DNA of 64,000 nt. Source: Morchella semilibera (lineage: Eukaryota; Ascomycota; Pezizomycetes; Pezizales; Morchellaceae). The notes beneath the pieces were generated by a model, which was given only the letters and a program-made list of their open reading frames with translations, did not search any database and was not told the DNA's origin. Location of the stretch: contig WBVU01000003.1 of the NCBI GenBank assembly GCA_009192285.1, positions 4,371,973-4,435,972 on the forward strand, given 5' to 3'. The position numbers were made by a program, and so were the translations under genes. Below are positions 35,132 to 46,997 of the stretch, piece after piece; position 1 is the first letter of the stretch, and every line of letters starts with the position of its first letter.

Positions 35132-38100
35132 TTATTCATTTTTTGGTGGGTCTCTGGGTGATCGGGGAGAGTACGATGGCCCGGGGGAAGTTCTAATAGG
35201 TTTGATTAGCTTGGATTCACAAGGATCAAGTGGGGGGGGGGGGAACTTACGGAGACCATCTCGGGCTTCCCTGAGCTGGAGACTGGAAGGACGGACTGGT
35301 AGGTGAATAATTATTTGGACCGTAGTTGTTAGGGCTTCCTGGGTTGTACATTGGACTGGTTGGGCTGTAGTTAGGGCTTGTCGGGCTAGTAGGAGAATGG
35401 CTATTGCCCATAGGCCCACCAAACGCAGGACTAGCGGGAGAATAGTCTGGAGATGTAGGAGAATATGCTGGTGACGTTGGAGAATTAGGGGAGAACGATG
35501 GTGAGGTCGGGCTGTAATTAGGTGAGGTGGGGCTGAAACTTGGAGAGGTTGGAGAATAGGTTGGGGATGTGGGAGTACCACCCATACCACCAGGGTAACC
35601 TGGAGAAGTTGGTGAATATTGTGGGGAGGTTGGGGTATATGCAGGACTGGCAGCCATCGGTGAAAATCTTGGAGATGCTGCGAAAAACCCGGGGCTAGTA
35701 ACAGCCATGTTGGGAGATGTGGGAGAGTACGCGGGCGACGCGGGAGAATATTGGTGAGACGCAGGACTTGTGGCGAAAGGACTTGAGGGTGAATATGTCA
35801 TTGGACTGCGAGCTCCATATGGGGACAACCCTCCGTACCCAGGTGCCTGGTAGTCTGTAAACCCGCCAGGTGTTTCTGCCCCAGTGTGCTGCATGGGGGA
35901 GAAGGCAGCGCCAATATCTGGAGATCCAACGAAACCATCTGCATATGTAGGGGAAGCAGCGTAAGGTGTAGCAGCACCATCAGACAGGCCGCCTCTGTTC
36001 ATGCCAGGAATGTCCCCGCCGCCGTGGATAGTCGAGTTGTCCACAATAACCTCCATAAGCATCTTCTCATCGAGGAAGACGTCAAATTCTCCAGTACCTA
36101 GAGGAGCCAATTGACCCAACATAACGTTCTCTGAAATACCTCTACAATCGTCCAACTCCCCTGATGCCGCAGCTTCCAGCAAAATCTCCACTGTCTCCTC
36201 GAACGAACACCTCATCAATGCACCAGTATCGGCCCTGTTGATACCATGACGGGTAATGGCCATCAAGTGACCACGTGCAGTCATGACATCGCAAAGAAGG
36301 GCAAGATGGCGCTCGTTGACGTAAGAACCGTCGAAAGCCAACACTTGCCTAAGCTCTCTCAACAATGCAGCTCTAGTGGCCTCGATACCAAAAACTTGAA
36401 GAATCTCCTCAAATGTGTTGGAGTATGTTCTGCTTGTATCGATTCCATCAACTTCAAGAACCGCCTTCAGCGCGGTGCCAGTCGTATCAAGCACCCACTC
36501 CTTGCATTCTTCATCTTCAGAGCTCATGGTGATAGATCCATCCTTACAAAACTTAATCCTATCCTTATCGTTCAAGAATGCCCTCTGAATACCCTTTACA
36601 CCATTAAGTGTGAGTTCGTCCAGAATATGGTTCTCAAGGCGCTTCAACATGGTATCCTCCTCCAAATCAGTCTCCTCATCACCCTTTTGCCCTTCAGAAT
36701 TCTTCATACGGCATCGAATATTGGGGATTTCAGCGTTATCATCACTCATGATGATGGACATATCGTTTCCGTACTCTTGCATCAACTTCATACCGACTTT
36801 TTCAACCGTCAAGTCCTTGTCCAATAGCTTCTTACGATCAAAGACGATTCTGAGCAACCACTTGGATTGCCTCTCTAAGTCTTCCTCGCCAGTGTCAATC
36901 AAGAAATGGGACTGTACGGTCTCCTTATCCTCTTCAATGACGGTATCTCTTGGATCCGGATCATACCAAATTTCAGTGGTATCGGTGACCGATCTCAAAG
37001 TAGTATGCTCGACGGCAGATCTAAGCCTCTTGGCCGTTTCTTTGGTAAAGATATTCTCAGGTTGTTGATAGACCATCATAGATGGAGTCTTGATATTCTT
37101 GGCAACATTGAGAATCTCCTTCAAACGAGGGACACCAAGAGTAACGTTCTTGGAGGACACACCAGCGAAATGGAAAGTATTTAGTGTCATCTGAGTAGCG
37201 GGCTCTCCAATTGACTGTGCGGCCAACACACCAACCATCTCACCAGGGTTAACGGCAGCACGGGCAAACCGTGCCTCAATCTCACCAAGAACCCATTCAA
37301 AAGCGACTTTGTTCAAATTAGACTCAAGAACCAATCTCTTGAATGCCAAACGGGATCGAAGGTGGCACATGAAGAGTCTGGTAGCGTTTTCCTGAGCCTC
37401 ACGGGAAAGCAGATCGTTTCCACGAACCACAATAAGCTTCGTTTGTAGTTCTTTGACCTTTTGGCATGTTTCGATTGGGTGAAGATTACTTCGTGCACGC
37501 TGTTTGATGCGGAAAATTGTTCGCGCGTTGTCTAGGATACGAATGATATTGATGGGTAGTTGCAGCTTATCCTCGACGGATCCCTTTTGGAGCGATCTCA
37601 AAAATACACGATCGGTTGTAAGTTGCTCATACTCTTCGTCAAGAACTCGTTGAACTTCCACATCCCCTTGGATCTCGTGTGCAACCTCCAAAAACTCCAG
37701 CGGTATCGACTTGGACTTGTCCATGACATCGACTTTAACCTTTCCATCGAAGGCAGCATCGGAACACGCGATGACATCGACGTGCTGGGGCTCGATATGT
37801 CCTCCGTCCAAACCATCCTCTCCATAAACGAATTGGATAATATCTCCCAAAGAATTCCTAACGGTACCATCGTATTTTGCCATAACATCCTCCAATGCCT
37901 TAACTAACCTTCTCTGAATGTAACCTGTTTCGGCAGTCTTGACTGCAGTATCGATAAGACCTTCTCTACCGGCCATTGCGTGGAAGAAGAACTCCTGAGG
38001 AGTGAGACCACGGAGGTAAGAGTTCTCAACAAAACCACGAGACTCAGGGCTGTAGTCATCCTTTGTGAAATGGGGCAAAGTGCGGTATTTGAAACCAAAG

Positions 38101-40787
38101 GGAATACGTTTTCCCTCAACAGACTGCTGGCCCACAACAGCAGTCATCTGGGAGATGTTGATATTAGAACCTTTGGAGCCAGAACGAGCCATCTGAATAG
38201 CATTGTTCAAATCCTTCAAACTCTTCTCGGTATCTGAACCAGCGACATCACGGGCCGAGTTGAGAGATTTCAACACCAAACTCTCGAATGTATCACGGAT
38301 GTTCATTCCTGGAAGAGGTTCAAGCTGGTTTGATTGGGCCTTTGCCGTGACCTCTGCGACCTCCGCCTTTTTCGCTGCAACGGTTTCCGCGATCTTTCGA
38401 ATTGTGGCCTTGTCTGGAATGGTGTCACCTATACCAATACTGAATCCATTTTGTAGGAGCCAGTAATTGACAACAGTTTGACAGCCATTGAAGAACTCAA
38501 GACAGCGGTAAGGACCTTTTTCGTTGAAAATGATGTGAATCAAGGAGCTATGGGATTGACCAACGGCCTTTTTGTTAAGGAGCCCAAACATAAGCTCACC
38601 ACCGTGGACCAACAAACCCTCGTCGTTCAATGGGCAGTATCCCTTGTTGCTATCGTCCTTGTTGATACCCGGAGGAATAACAAGTGAGATGATCTGTTTC
38701 CCGGTCCAGCGAGGGCGAGGCTTGAGAATGGAAGGAGTAGGAACAGTTCCATCCCAATTGGGAACCCACATAAGGATGTTCATGACCTGCTCACGGTTCA
38801 AGAAGACATCTCTTCGACAAATCTTGTAAATACCACATAGCGTATCTTGCACGATACCCATGAGGGGACCGTTCTTTTGCGGAGATACAACTTGCAAGGG
38901 GACCATGCACAGTTGACTGACTTCTGCCCGGGTCTCTTCTGATTGCGGGACATGCAAATTCATCTCATCACCGTCGAAATCTGCGTTATAGGGTGATGTT
39001 ACAGACAAGTTCAATCGGAAGGTTGAATAAGGCATTACACGGATACGATGACCTGAGCACTGTTAGACACAGATATTGAATCAACCAATAAACACATGTA
39101 TGCGTACCCATCATAGACTCCTTATGCAGCGAAGGCTGTCGATTAAAGATGATGTAGTCACCATCGATAATATGTCTTTCAACTCTCCATCCGTATTGCA
39201 ACGAGATCTCACCCGCTTTCTTGTGATGTCGAAGATCGATACGCTCGCCGGTGTCACGGATGATGTACTTAGCACCCGGATGCTCATTGGGCCCATTTTC
39301 GACCAGTTTGTGCAGTTTGTGAATATTGTATGGGGTGACAATTTCGGGGTATGTCAGGGTCCTAGCTATGCTTCTAGGAACACCAACTTCGTCAAGTGAA
39401 AGATTAGGGTCACCAGTAATGACAGTACGAGCCGAAAAATCAACACGCTTCCCCATCAAATTTCCGCGTAAACGACCCTCCTTTCCTTTTAGACGCGCAC
39501 GGATTGACTTTACCGGCCTTCCGGACTTCTGTAGGGCTTGTGGTTGACCAGCAATATCGTTATCCATATAGGTAGCAACATGAAACTGCAAGAGGGCCTC
39601 AAATTCGTTGACAACGTGAGCTGGAGATCCGTTTTGCTCGGCATCGCGTACACTAGCATTTGCTCGGATGATCTCGGCCAACTTGTATGTCAAATCGTCC
39701 TCCCCACGCATTCCTCCACCCATACCATCCACACAAATACTGGGCCTAACCGGTGGCGGCGGCACGGGAAGAACAGTAATCACCATCCACTCCGGCCGAG
39801 CATAATCCTCACTTAGCCCCATTTTCCTAATTTCATCACTGGTGATGTGCTTGAAGATGCTGAGAACCTCTGAGGGGAGAATTGGCTTTTTCTCTCCCTG
39901 AGTGGTTTCCTCCTGTGCATCCTTGTCGGGTTTCCAAGTTCCGATGAGGCGGAGACCTTCACGCCTGATAGTAGGTTGCTTATTACCACAACCCCCGTGG
40001 GACTTCTTCTTTTCTGGGTTGGTGCCTGTGTCATCGCCGAAGTTGTTTTCTTCGTCGCCAGCGGTGTTGTCAGAGTCACAAGTGGATTTTGCTTTGCACA
40101 GACGCCAGACAGCGTTAAAACGGGCTTTCGGCTCTCGAATCTTACAAGCGTCCGCAAATTGAGGGTTTGACTGAAGAGGTAGATTTCTGTTAGCCAAACG
40201 AAAGTCAAGACGTCACGCCACTTATTCAGTGTGTCTCACTTCATCTAACTTGATCTTTGAACAGTTGTAGCAAACTGTCTCAAGAACTTTCTTAATCTTA
40301 TTAAGAAACCCTAGGGAGAGTTAGCGAAATGAAGCCCCATGGTCTAATAGATCGAATAGACACGTACCGACGTGATATACCGGTTTCGCAAGCTCAATAT
40401 GACCAAAATGGCCCGGACAAACTGACATGCCCTCATCACACTAAGGATATCGTATTAGAAAGAGATAACTACGCTCAGAATCCGAGGGGAACTTGCAGTG
40501 GCGCATTTGAATGAACGATCAATCGACCCTAGGTGAGGATCGTTTAAACCCTTTTCTCTAGGACGCAACTTTGCTTCGTCCTATAAGAAAAAGAGACCAG
40601 TTAGAGCCGCTCAACTAATCTCCAAAAATAAATTCTGGGAAAGAACACGGTTCAAACACACCATAGTCTCGGGGTATTCAATATGACACACGCTCATGCC
40701 CTTGATTTGTTCTGGCGATAGGAGACCAAACTGGATCTCTTTGATTGTGCGCAAAGGCGCGCTCGAGTGTTCGAAAATTAACGTCAT
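35132..40787 (-). CDS. RPB1: RNA polymerase II largest subunit
   Basis: Seven exons: 40787-40662, 40580-40497, 40440-40368, 40310-40240, 40170-39108, 39052-35251 and 35192-35132, 1759 residues. The N-terminus reads [20 protein letters not shown]. The clamp zinc site C68/C71/C78/H81 ([12 protein letters not shown]) is split by intron 2. The catalytic NADFDGD is at 495-501 (Asp497, 499, 501). The CTD runs from about 1557 to the end and has only seven exact YSPTSP hexamers among many variants; the short last exon adds a [12 protein letters not shown] tail. Intron 2 starts with GCAAGT, a GC-AG intron; without it the frame breaks. The last intron carries GTAAGTT followed by 12 C. It synthesises mRNA in the nucleus and shares a divergent promoter with SWD1. 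Confidence 0.98.
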
Positions 40788-41601
40788 GATTGCTGTTTTT
40801 GTTTTGATCTTCTACCTAGATGTAGCAGAAAACAGCGCGAATTTCAAGAAATAAATTATTTGAAGTGTTGTTCCCTCGAATCTATCAAATCTTCTATTTT
40901 TTCTGTACGCTTCCTAGATCACTTGTAGAATTCGGAATAGCCGAACGAGCAAAAAGCTACCTCCCCCTAACCTCTGCCCGGATTGTCCCAACCTCTTCAA
41001 GTCTGGTGCGGTCGCGCGTTGGTTTTTTCTAGTTGATTATGTGTCGTGGCAGCTGCGCGTTGTTCGGGTAAAGGGATAGAAAGGAGAGTTGGGTGATGAT
41101 GGGTAACGAGGCTCCCACTATTTCCCCGGCGATTTTGCAAACAAGCGACCAAAGGCCACAGGGAGGGAGACCCAGGGGAACAAAGGAGAGACCGCTTCTT
41201 CTCCTGTTCTCTTCAGAAATGAAAGGAATGGACGTTAATCGTGAACAGTTGGTTGGGGGTTGGTATGTCTTCCAGGGTGAGGAAGTAGATGGACCACGGG
41301 GGTGGTTGTAGATGAAGGGGGGAGGGAGAGGCGATGGAAGACTGGGAGAGCAGACTTCTACCAACAGCAGAGCAAGCGCGCCATACCATCCGCAGGGAGA
41401 ATGTGGCGAGTGCTGATGTGAGCCGCTCTTGGCAGTGACTAACTTGTGCAGCTATGTGACTTGGCGTCCAACCTCACCTCTTGAAACAATTGGCCTTCAT
41501 ATTGCAACGCGTCCACCAGGGGCGAATGAGTCTAAGATTCTATTTCGCTCGAATAGAGTCATTGGAGATCCTATAGCTCTAAACAATACACATTAATCGC
41601 A
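40788..41601. promoter_or_regulatory. Divergent RPB1/SWD1 intergenic promoter region
   Basis: 814 bp between the two start codons, transcribed outward on both sides. No gene recognised inside; a 111-codon minus frame at 41029-41364 is low complexity. No specific factor site is claimed. Confidence 0.5.
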
Positions 41602-43217
41602 ATGAATCTCTCACTTCTTGACCCGTTTACTCTCGCGCAAGATTACCCCGAATCCCTCTCCTCCGAGCTCCGATCCGGCCATTCTACCTGCGTATCCCAC
41701 CCCTCTCCCTCCCCCACAAACAATGTTACCCCACTAACACCGCCTTCTTCAGGTTCGTTTTAACCGTAAGGGAGATTTGATCGCATCCGGCAGGGCACGG
41801 CACAATTCCCTCTTTCCCTCCCACGGAATAAAATAAAAACGCTTACAACTCTCTGACACTTCATTACCACCACAGCTCGACGGCACCGTCGTCCTCTTCG
41901 ACGTCGAAACAAACGGTCTAGCACGCTATCTTCGCGGTCACGTACGGCAGATCCAGTCGCTCAGTTGGTCCCAGGATGGACGTTACCTAGCCAGTGCTTC
42001 ACAAGACTTCAAGGTCATCGTATGGGACCTCTCAAAAAACGGCGAAGCTTCTGCAAGGACTGTACGGTTCAATGCGCCTGTGTACTGCGCAGAACTACAT
42101 CCTCTGAACCCGTAAGATAGCTATCTCTATGCACTCATGGCAGTAAACTAAATAGCTCAGTAACCTGTTCGTCTGCGCCCTTTTTGAAGATACTCCATAT
42201 CTCGTTGACATAACCGACCCGATCCCTAAGAAGTACCCCTTCTCCAGCGCACCCAAACGGCCTACTATACCCGGCGCCGAAGAAGGCGAGATTGACGAAA
42301 AGCGAGCAGCTGCAGATGCAAAACATCTCACCACGGTAGCTGTATTTACTGTGTCTGGGGAACACATCATTACTGGTACAAACAAAGGATGGGCCAACAT
42401 TGTGTCTACAAGAACTAGAGAAACGATCCACTCTACGAGAATCACGAGTGGCTGTATAACCTACATTCGACTCACAACATCGGGGAGGAATATGGTTGTC
42501 AATTCCAACGATCGGGTTTTACGGTCAATCCACATTCCAGACACTCTCAGGGAGGGGGTCAATGGCAATGAAATCAAGCTAGAGGTTGAGCATAAGTTCC
42601 AAGATGTAGTAAACAGGCTACTGTGGAACCATTGTACCTTCTCCGGAAATGGCGACTATCTTACGGCTAGCACGTTCAAGAACCACGATATTTACATATG
42701 GGAACGCTCCATGGGTTCTCTGGTCAAGATCCTTGAAGGCCCTAAGGAAGAGCTCGGCACAGTTGAGGTAACATGAACCCGTGCCCTCTTCCTGCTTTTC
42801 TACTAATATAGTGAACAGTGGCACCCTACACGTCCTCTCGTCGCCGCTGCTGGTCTTGAATCCGGCAAGATCTTCATCTGGGCTACTTCCAATCCTCAAC
42901 GGTGGTCAGCCCTCGCGCCTGATTTCCGCGAACTCGAAGAAAACATCGAGTACCAAGAGCGAGAGGACGAGTTTGATATACACCCAAAAGAAGATGTGAC
43001 GAAGCGGAGGCTACACCTAGAGAATGAGGAGGTAGATGTAAGGACCATCGAGCCAGTTAGAGGGGAACTGGAAGACAGCTGGACAATGCCTGTCGTCCTA
43101 GACTTGGAGGATACAGAGAGTGAAGAAGAAGTAACAGCGGGCGGGAGAAGAAAGAGTCCAGCAGTAGAGAAGGAGAAGCGAGGCGGAAGACAGAGGAAGA
43201 GGAAGGTCGACGGATAA
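41602..43217 (+). CDS. SWD1: COMPASS subunit Swd1 (RbBP5 homologue)
   Basis: Five exons: 41602-41691, 41753-41794, 41876-42111, 42161-42767 and 42819-43217, 457 residues. WD40 beta-propeller of the Set1/COMPASS histone H3K4 methyltransferase complex. The signature N-terminus is NLSLLDPFTLAQDYPESL, followed by blades DGTVVLFDVETN, GHVRQIQSLSWSQDGRYLAS, DFKVIVWDL, AVFTVSGEHIITGTNKG and WHPTRPLVAAAG. The C-terminal tail is acidic (EENIEYQEREDEFDIHPKED), as in RbBP5, and ends in a Lys/Arg-rich stretch. Intron 2 must start at GCACGG to join ASGR to LDGTVV, so it is a probable GC-AG intron with a weak donor. Acts in the nucleus. Confidence 0.95.
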
Positions 43218-44232
43218 GGGTAGAGGTGCACATGTTCAGGTGAATGCACTAGTCTTTTATTGTCTAGCCAAATTATTTATAAGTCCGCGTTACTTAATAA
43301 ACTATCCCCCATCTATCTCTATTTCAAATATCCGTTCTAGTAATCCTGTGTATACATGACCCTTGCCTGCATGAATCATGGATTGTCACTCGTCACGAAA
43401 GTGTCAAAGAGCAACCCCCCAAAGACTAACAACTCACATCATTACGGGCCCCCCTACCGCACTGCAGCTCCAGCACAAGTTCTTATACCCTACACACCCT
43501 CGCGGCCTTGCTTACTAGCCCCCCATCTCCACGTTACCCAGGGTCCGCCGGCCCAAGGTCGCCACGCCCGCCACATCTCCCAAACCGTACGGCGCTGCCT
43601 TCTGCCCCCCCAAAGCACAAGAGCCTAGCACACAGCCACAAAAGTCCAACCCCACCCCACAAGGGCAACAGCCCCCTTACTCAGAACCCCCCGTGCCGCT
43701 GTACATGGCGACATAAAAACCTCCTTTTCACTAGCCGTGCTACGCTTAGGACGGGGCTAGCTAGCTACGGCGTCTATCGGCGCGGCGGGTTCCAGAGGGT
43801 AACCTCTCGCACCCTGACCCAATAGGGTAAGTGCCGCCCCGGCGGAATTAGATCTGAACAAGCTTCCCCTACTGGCGGTCCGAAACCACCTACAAGCCGG
43901 GTGCGCGTAGATATGTATGTGGATAGTGTAGGTACTACATGTATGTAGGCACATTCAAATACACGGATGGCTGGTTTGAATTGGATTGGTGTGTTTAAGA
44001 GAGGTAATTCCAATACTGATACTATATTAACTAATACTAATAATATTAGTGAGTATCGAACTATGTACTCTCTTCATGTAGTTAACGCCGAGAGCTCAAT
44101 CACAGACCATCACTCGCACCATGAACCTACTCTTATAGCCAACCAGGCAACTTGTTAGTCGGGGTCTGTACTATATATGTAAATCTAAATACAGAAGCCC
44201 GCCAACCCTCTCAACCCAATCTAGCCCGGCCC
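43218..44232. other. Intergenic between SWD1 and the oxygenase gene
   Basis: C-rich low-complexity sequence (43400-43700) and TACATGTA at 43936. A short ATACTAATAATATTAG palindromic stretch lies near 44030-44050. No gene recognised. Confidence 0.45.
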
Positions 44233-45652
44233 TCACCCCTCCACCACCTCCTCCGTGGTATTCTTACCCACAATCTCCCTCGCAAACGTCGCAAAATCCC
44301 TCTCCCCGACCATCTCCCACAGATTCGGCTCTAACACTTATCAGCCCGCGCCCTCCCACCGGCAATCCCCCTCCCGCAAAAGAAGAAAGGGGGGGAAAAG
44401 AGACTTACGGGTAAACACGGCCAACGTGCCCCTCGCGACGCCCCCCACCTCGCACCCCCTCACAAAGTGCGGCACGGCCTTGAAGCGCCCCTGCGTGATG
44501 ACCTCGAGCGCCTCGCCGGTCTGGAAGGCCAGGCAGTCCTTCGGGATGGAGACCTTTACGGTGGTGCCGTCGCGGGCGTGGATGTAGAGGCCCGCGTTGG
44601 GGTCTGGACACGGGATCTCCGTGTCGTCCCCGGAGGAGGAGGAGGTGTACATTGCGGATGTGAGGCCGGTGAGGCAGCTGTGGTCGAGGTGGGTGCCGCA
44701 CCAGGAGTCGGGGGCTGTGGGGGTGGTGGTGGGCGGGAGGGGGAAGTAGTGGAGGAGGCGGGCTTTGGTGGTCGTGGAGGTGGCGACGACGTGTTCGAGG
44801 TAGTTTGGGGTGTAGGAGGGGATGTTGGCGGTCGCTATTGGGGGGTTAGCGGGTGTGGGGGTTATAATAGCTAGTGGGGGGATGTACCGTATCGATCGCA
44901 GGCCTACAGTGGGATTGTCAGTATATAGAGTATAACTAGACTTGAAAAGGCCATACCCTCGCGACCAGCCTCGCCGTGTCAATGATCATCGTACACTACC
45001 ACACCGACATCATCAGCACCCCTCCACACCCCTTCCACGCTCCCATCCACTCACCAGCTCCTCAAACGTCTCCCTAAAGCCCTCCAGCAGGCCCTCACTC
45101 GGCCATATATTCCCCTCCGTATACTCCCTCAGGTCCCTATACTCCTCGCCGCCCTCCGCGCCGTCCAGCGCCCGGTCCTTGTAGAAGGCGCAGTTGACAT
45201 AGTAGCTCCCCTTTGCCGTGTCGGGCCTATCGTTCGCGAGCTTCTCCTTCCCGCACGACCAGCCAACCAGGTACTTTGCCGCGGGACACTCGAGCGCCTC
45301 GAGCTCGTGCGCGGGGAGGTTTCCGAGCTGCGAGGCGAGCCCGAGGAGGCGCTTGCGCAGCTGCGGGAAGGTCGCTGGGAGGTTCGACACGAGGATTATG
45401 CCCAGCGAGGAAGGGCCGAAGGCGGTCTCAAGGGTGGTGAAGTCGACGGTGCCTGTGGCGTGGGTTAGCTGGCTTGGACGGACTTGGTTTGGGTTAATGG
45501 GGAGGAATAGTGATTGTGCGGGTAGGGGGTAATGATCGTGCGGGTAGGGGGTAATGATCGCGGGGGCAGGTTGTGGGGGGTGGGAACGTGCCGGACTGGA
45601 GGGACTCAAGGGTGACGGTGACGGGGTCGGCGCTAGCTGTGGGCTGTGACAT
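44233..45652 (-). CDS. 2-oxoglutarate/Fe(II) oxygenase-like protein
   Basis: Six exons: 45652-45592, 45452-45055, 44995-44957, 44903-44888, 44834-44409 and 44330-44233, 345 residues. The fold is the isopenicillin-N-synthase-like double-stranded beta helix. The iron triad is His220 and Asp222 in WCGTHLDHSCLTGLTSAMY plus His294 in AVPHFVRG; Arg306-x-Thr308 would bind 2-oxoglutarate. The region LVGWSCGKE followed by KGSYYVNCAFY is a hallmark of a conserved eukaryotic subgroup whose substrate is unknown to me. Exon 4 is only 16 nt (codes ACDRY plus one base). Intron 1 appears to be GC-AG (GCACGT...CACAG) with a CTAAC branch site, and holds a tandem duplication. It is divergent from FRG1 with 342 bp between starts. 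Confidence 0.9.
45517..45560. repeat. Perfect 22-bp tandem duplication inside an intron
   Basis: Two adjacent identical 22-bp units beginning TGCGGGTAGGGGG lie in intron 1 of the oxygenase gene. They lengthen that intron to 139 nt compared with 53-78 nt for its others. Confidence 0.9.
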
Positions 45653-45994
45653 TTTTGGTATTTATTTTATTTAATAGTAGCTGCTACTGGAGAAAGGCCT
45701 AGTTATGTAGTAGAGAGATATGGGGGAGCTATAGAGGGGTTTATAAAACACAGCTCCAGCATGAATTCCGGCTGCCTTCCTGCTCTAGAAACATTTTCTA
45801 AGACACCTTCCCGATAAGACATTCCTCCTTATCCACACCCCTTACCCTTTCCTTCTTACCCCTTACCCTTACTCTTACCCGGCCATCGCGTCTATCTGTT
45901 GTCGGCGAGTTCCGACAGACAGAACTTACGTTGGTTGGTACAAGCTTTCTAACAAGCTTTCTCACAAGCTTTCCCTCAACACCAGTACACAGCA
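45653..45994. promoter_or_regulatory. Divergent oxygenase/FRG1 promoter region
   Basis: 342 bp separate the outward-facing starts. It contains CCCTTACCC-type pyrimidine repeats near 45840-45880 and three CAAGCTTTC repeats near 45943-45972, just upstream of the FRG1 ATG. No specific factor site is assigned. Confidence 0.5.
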
Positions 45995-46997
45995 ATGGTC
46001 AAAGCCCTCCGCTTCAAAGGCGACAAAAAGGTCAAGAAGCGCAAGCGCCCCACCACTGACGCTGCCCCCGACTCTGCCGACGAAGCCGGACCCTCCACCA
46101 AGAAGCCCGCCCCCGACGCCCGCGAAACAGACGCCAATGCCGACGCCGACGCCGACGACGAAGGCTGGGTCAACGCAGACTGCCTAGGTAACTTCCCCCC
46201 ATGCTTCCTATAAGTAAGTTACATACATACTAACCCAGCGCTAGAGGACATCACCGGCCCGATTCTGTTCTCCATCTCTGCACCCACCCCCATCTGCCTC
46301 TCCAGCGACCCAACCACCGGCCAAGTCTTCACGACGGCGCTCTCCGCGCCCGACAACAACCTCTCGCTCACGGAGCCCACCGCCGTGCACCAGGTGTGGG
46401 TGGCCACCAAGATCCACGGCACCGAAAAGTACTCATTCAAGTCGGCGCACGGAAAGTACCTTTCGTGCGACAAGGTCGGTGTTCTGAGCTCGACGCGCGA
46501 GGCGATCTCGGCCGAGGAGGAGTTCGACGTGGCGCTGCTGGACGGCGGCAGGTGGGCGCTGATGACGGTGCGTGGAGGCTATGTCGGCGTGCAGGAGACG
46601 GGCGGGAGCGCCGCGGTGGTGAGGGGCGATGGCGAGAAGGTCGGCTTTGGGGAGGAGTGGGTGGTCAGGGTGCAGAGGAGGAATAAAAAGAAGAAGAAGG
46701 GGGGCTCCGAGGGAAGAGCGAAGGACCGGGTGTCGAGGAAGGAGCTCGAGGAGTTGTGAGTGCTGTGGTGGCACCCCGTCCCCCTGGAATGTGTGACTGA
46801 TGGTGTAATAGGGCTGGAATCAAGCTGGATGACGACCAGGTCAAGGCGCTGAGGAAGGCGCGGAAAGGTATTTATTCTTCCGCTCTGTTTTTTTCTTTAG
46901 AAGTGTACTAACGCAATGGCGCGCAGAGGGTGGCTTCCACGAGGCCCTACTAGACATCCGGGTCAAGCATGGAAAGCACGACAAATTTGCATACTAA
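45995..46997 (+). CDS. FRG1: FRG1-like nucleolar/RNA-associated protein
   Basis: Four exons: 45995-46187, 46239-46755, 46812-46867 and 46927-46997, 278 residues. The N-terminus is strongly basic (KALRFKGDKKVKKRKRPT), then acidic and Ala/Asp-rich (DADADADDEGWV). The central fascin-like beta-trefoil has GPILFSI, KYSFKSAHGKYLSCDKVG and the AEEEF block. The tail has KKKKKGGSEGRAKDR and ends in the conserved GGFHEALLDIRVKHGKHDKF-type motif. FRG1 proteins associate with pre-mRNA splicing and rRNA-processing complexes, bind actin in animals, and localise to nucleoli and Cajal bodies. Introns have clean donors (GTAACT, GTGAGT, GTATTT). Confidence 0.93.

Noticed and set aside
41029-41364. Minus-strand frame between RPB1 and SWD1
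   Set aside because: Low-complexity Pro/Ser composition inside a divergent promoter; no family resemblance.
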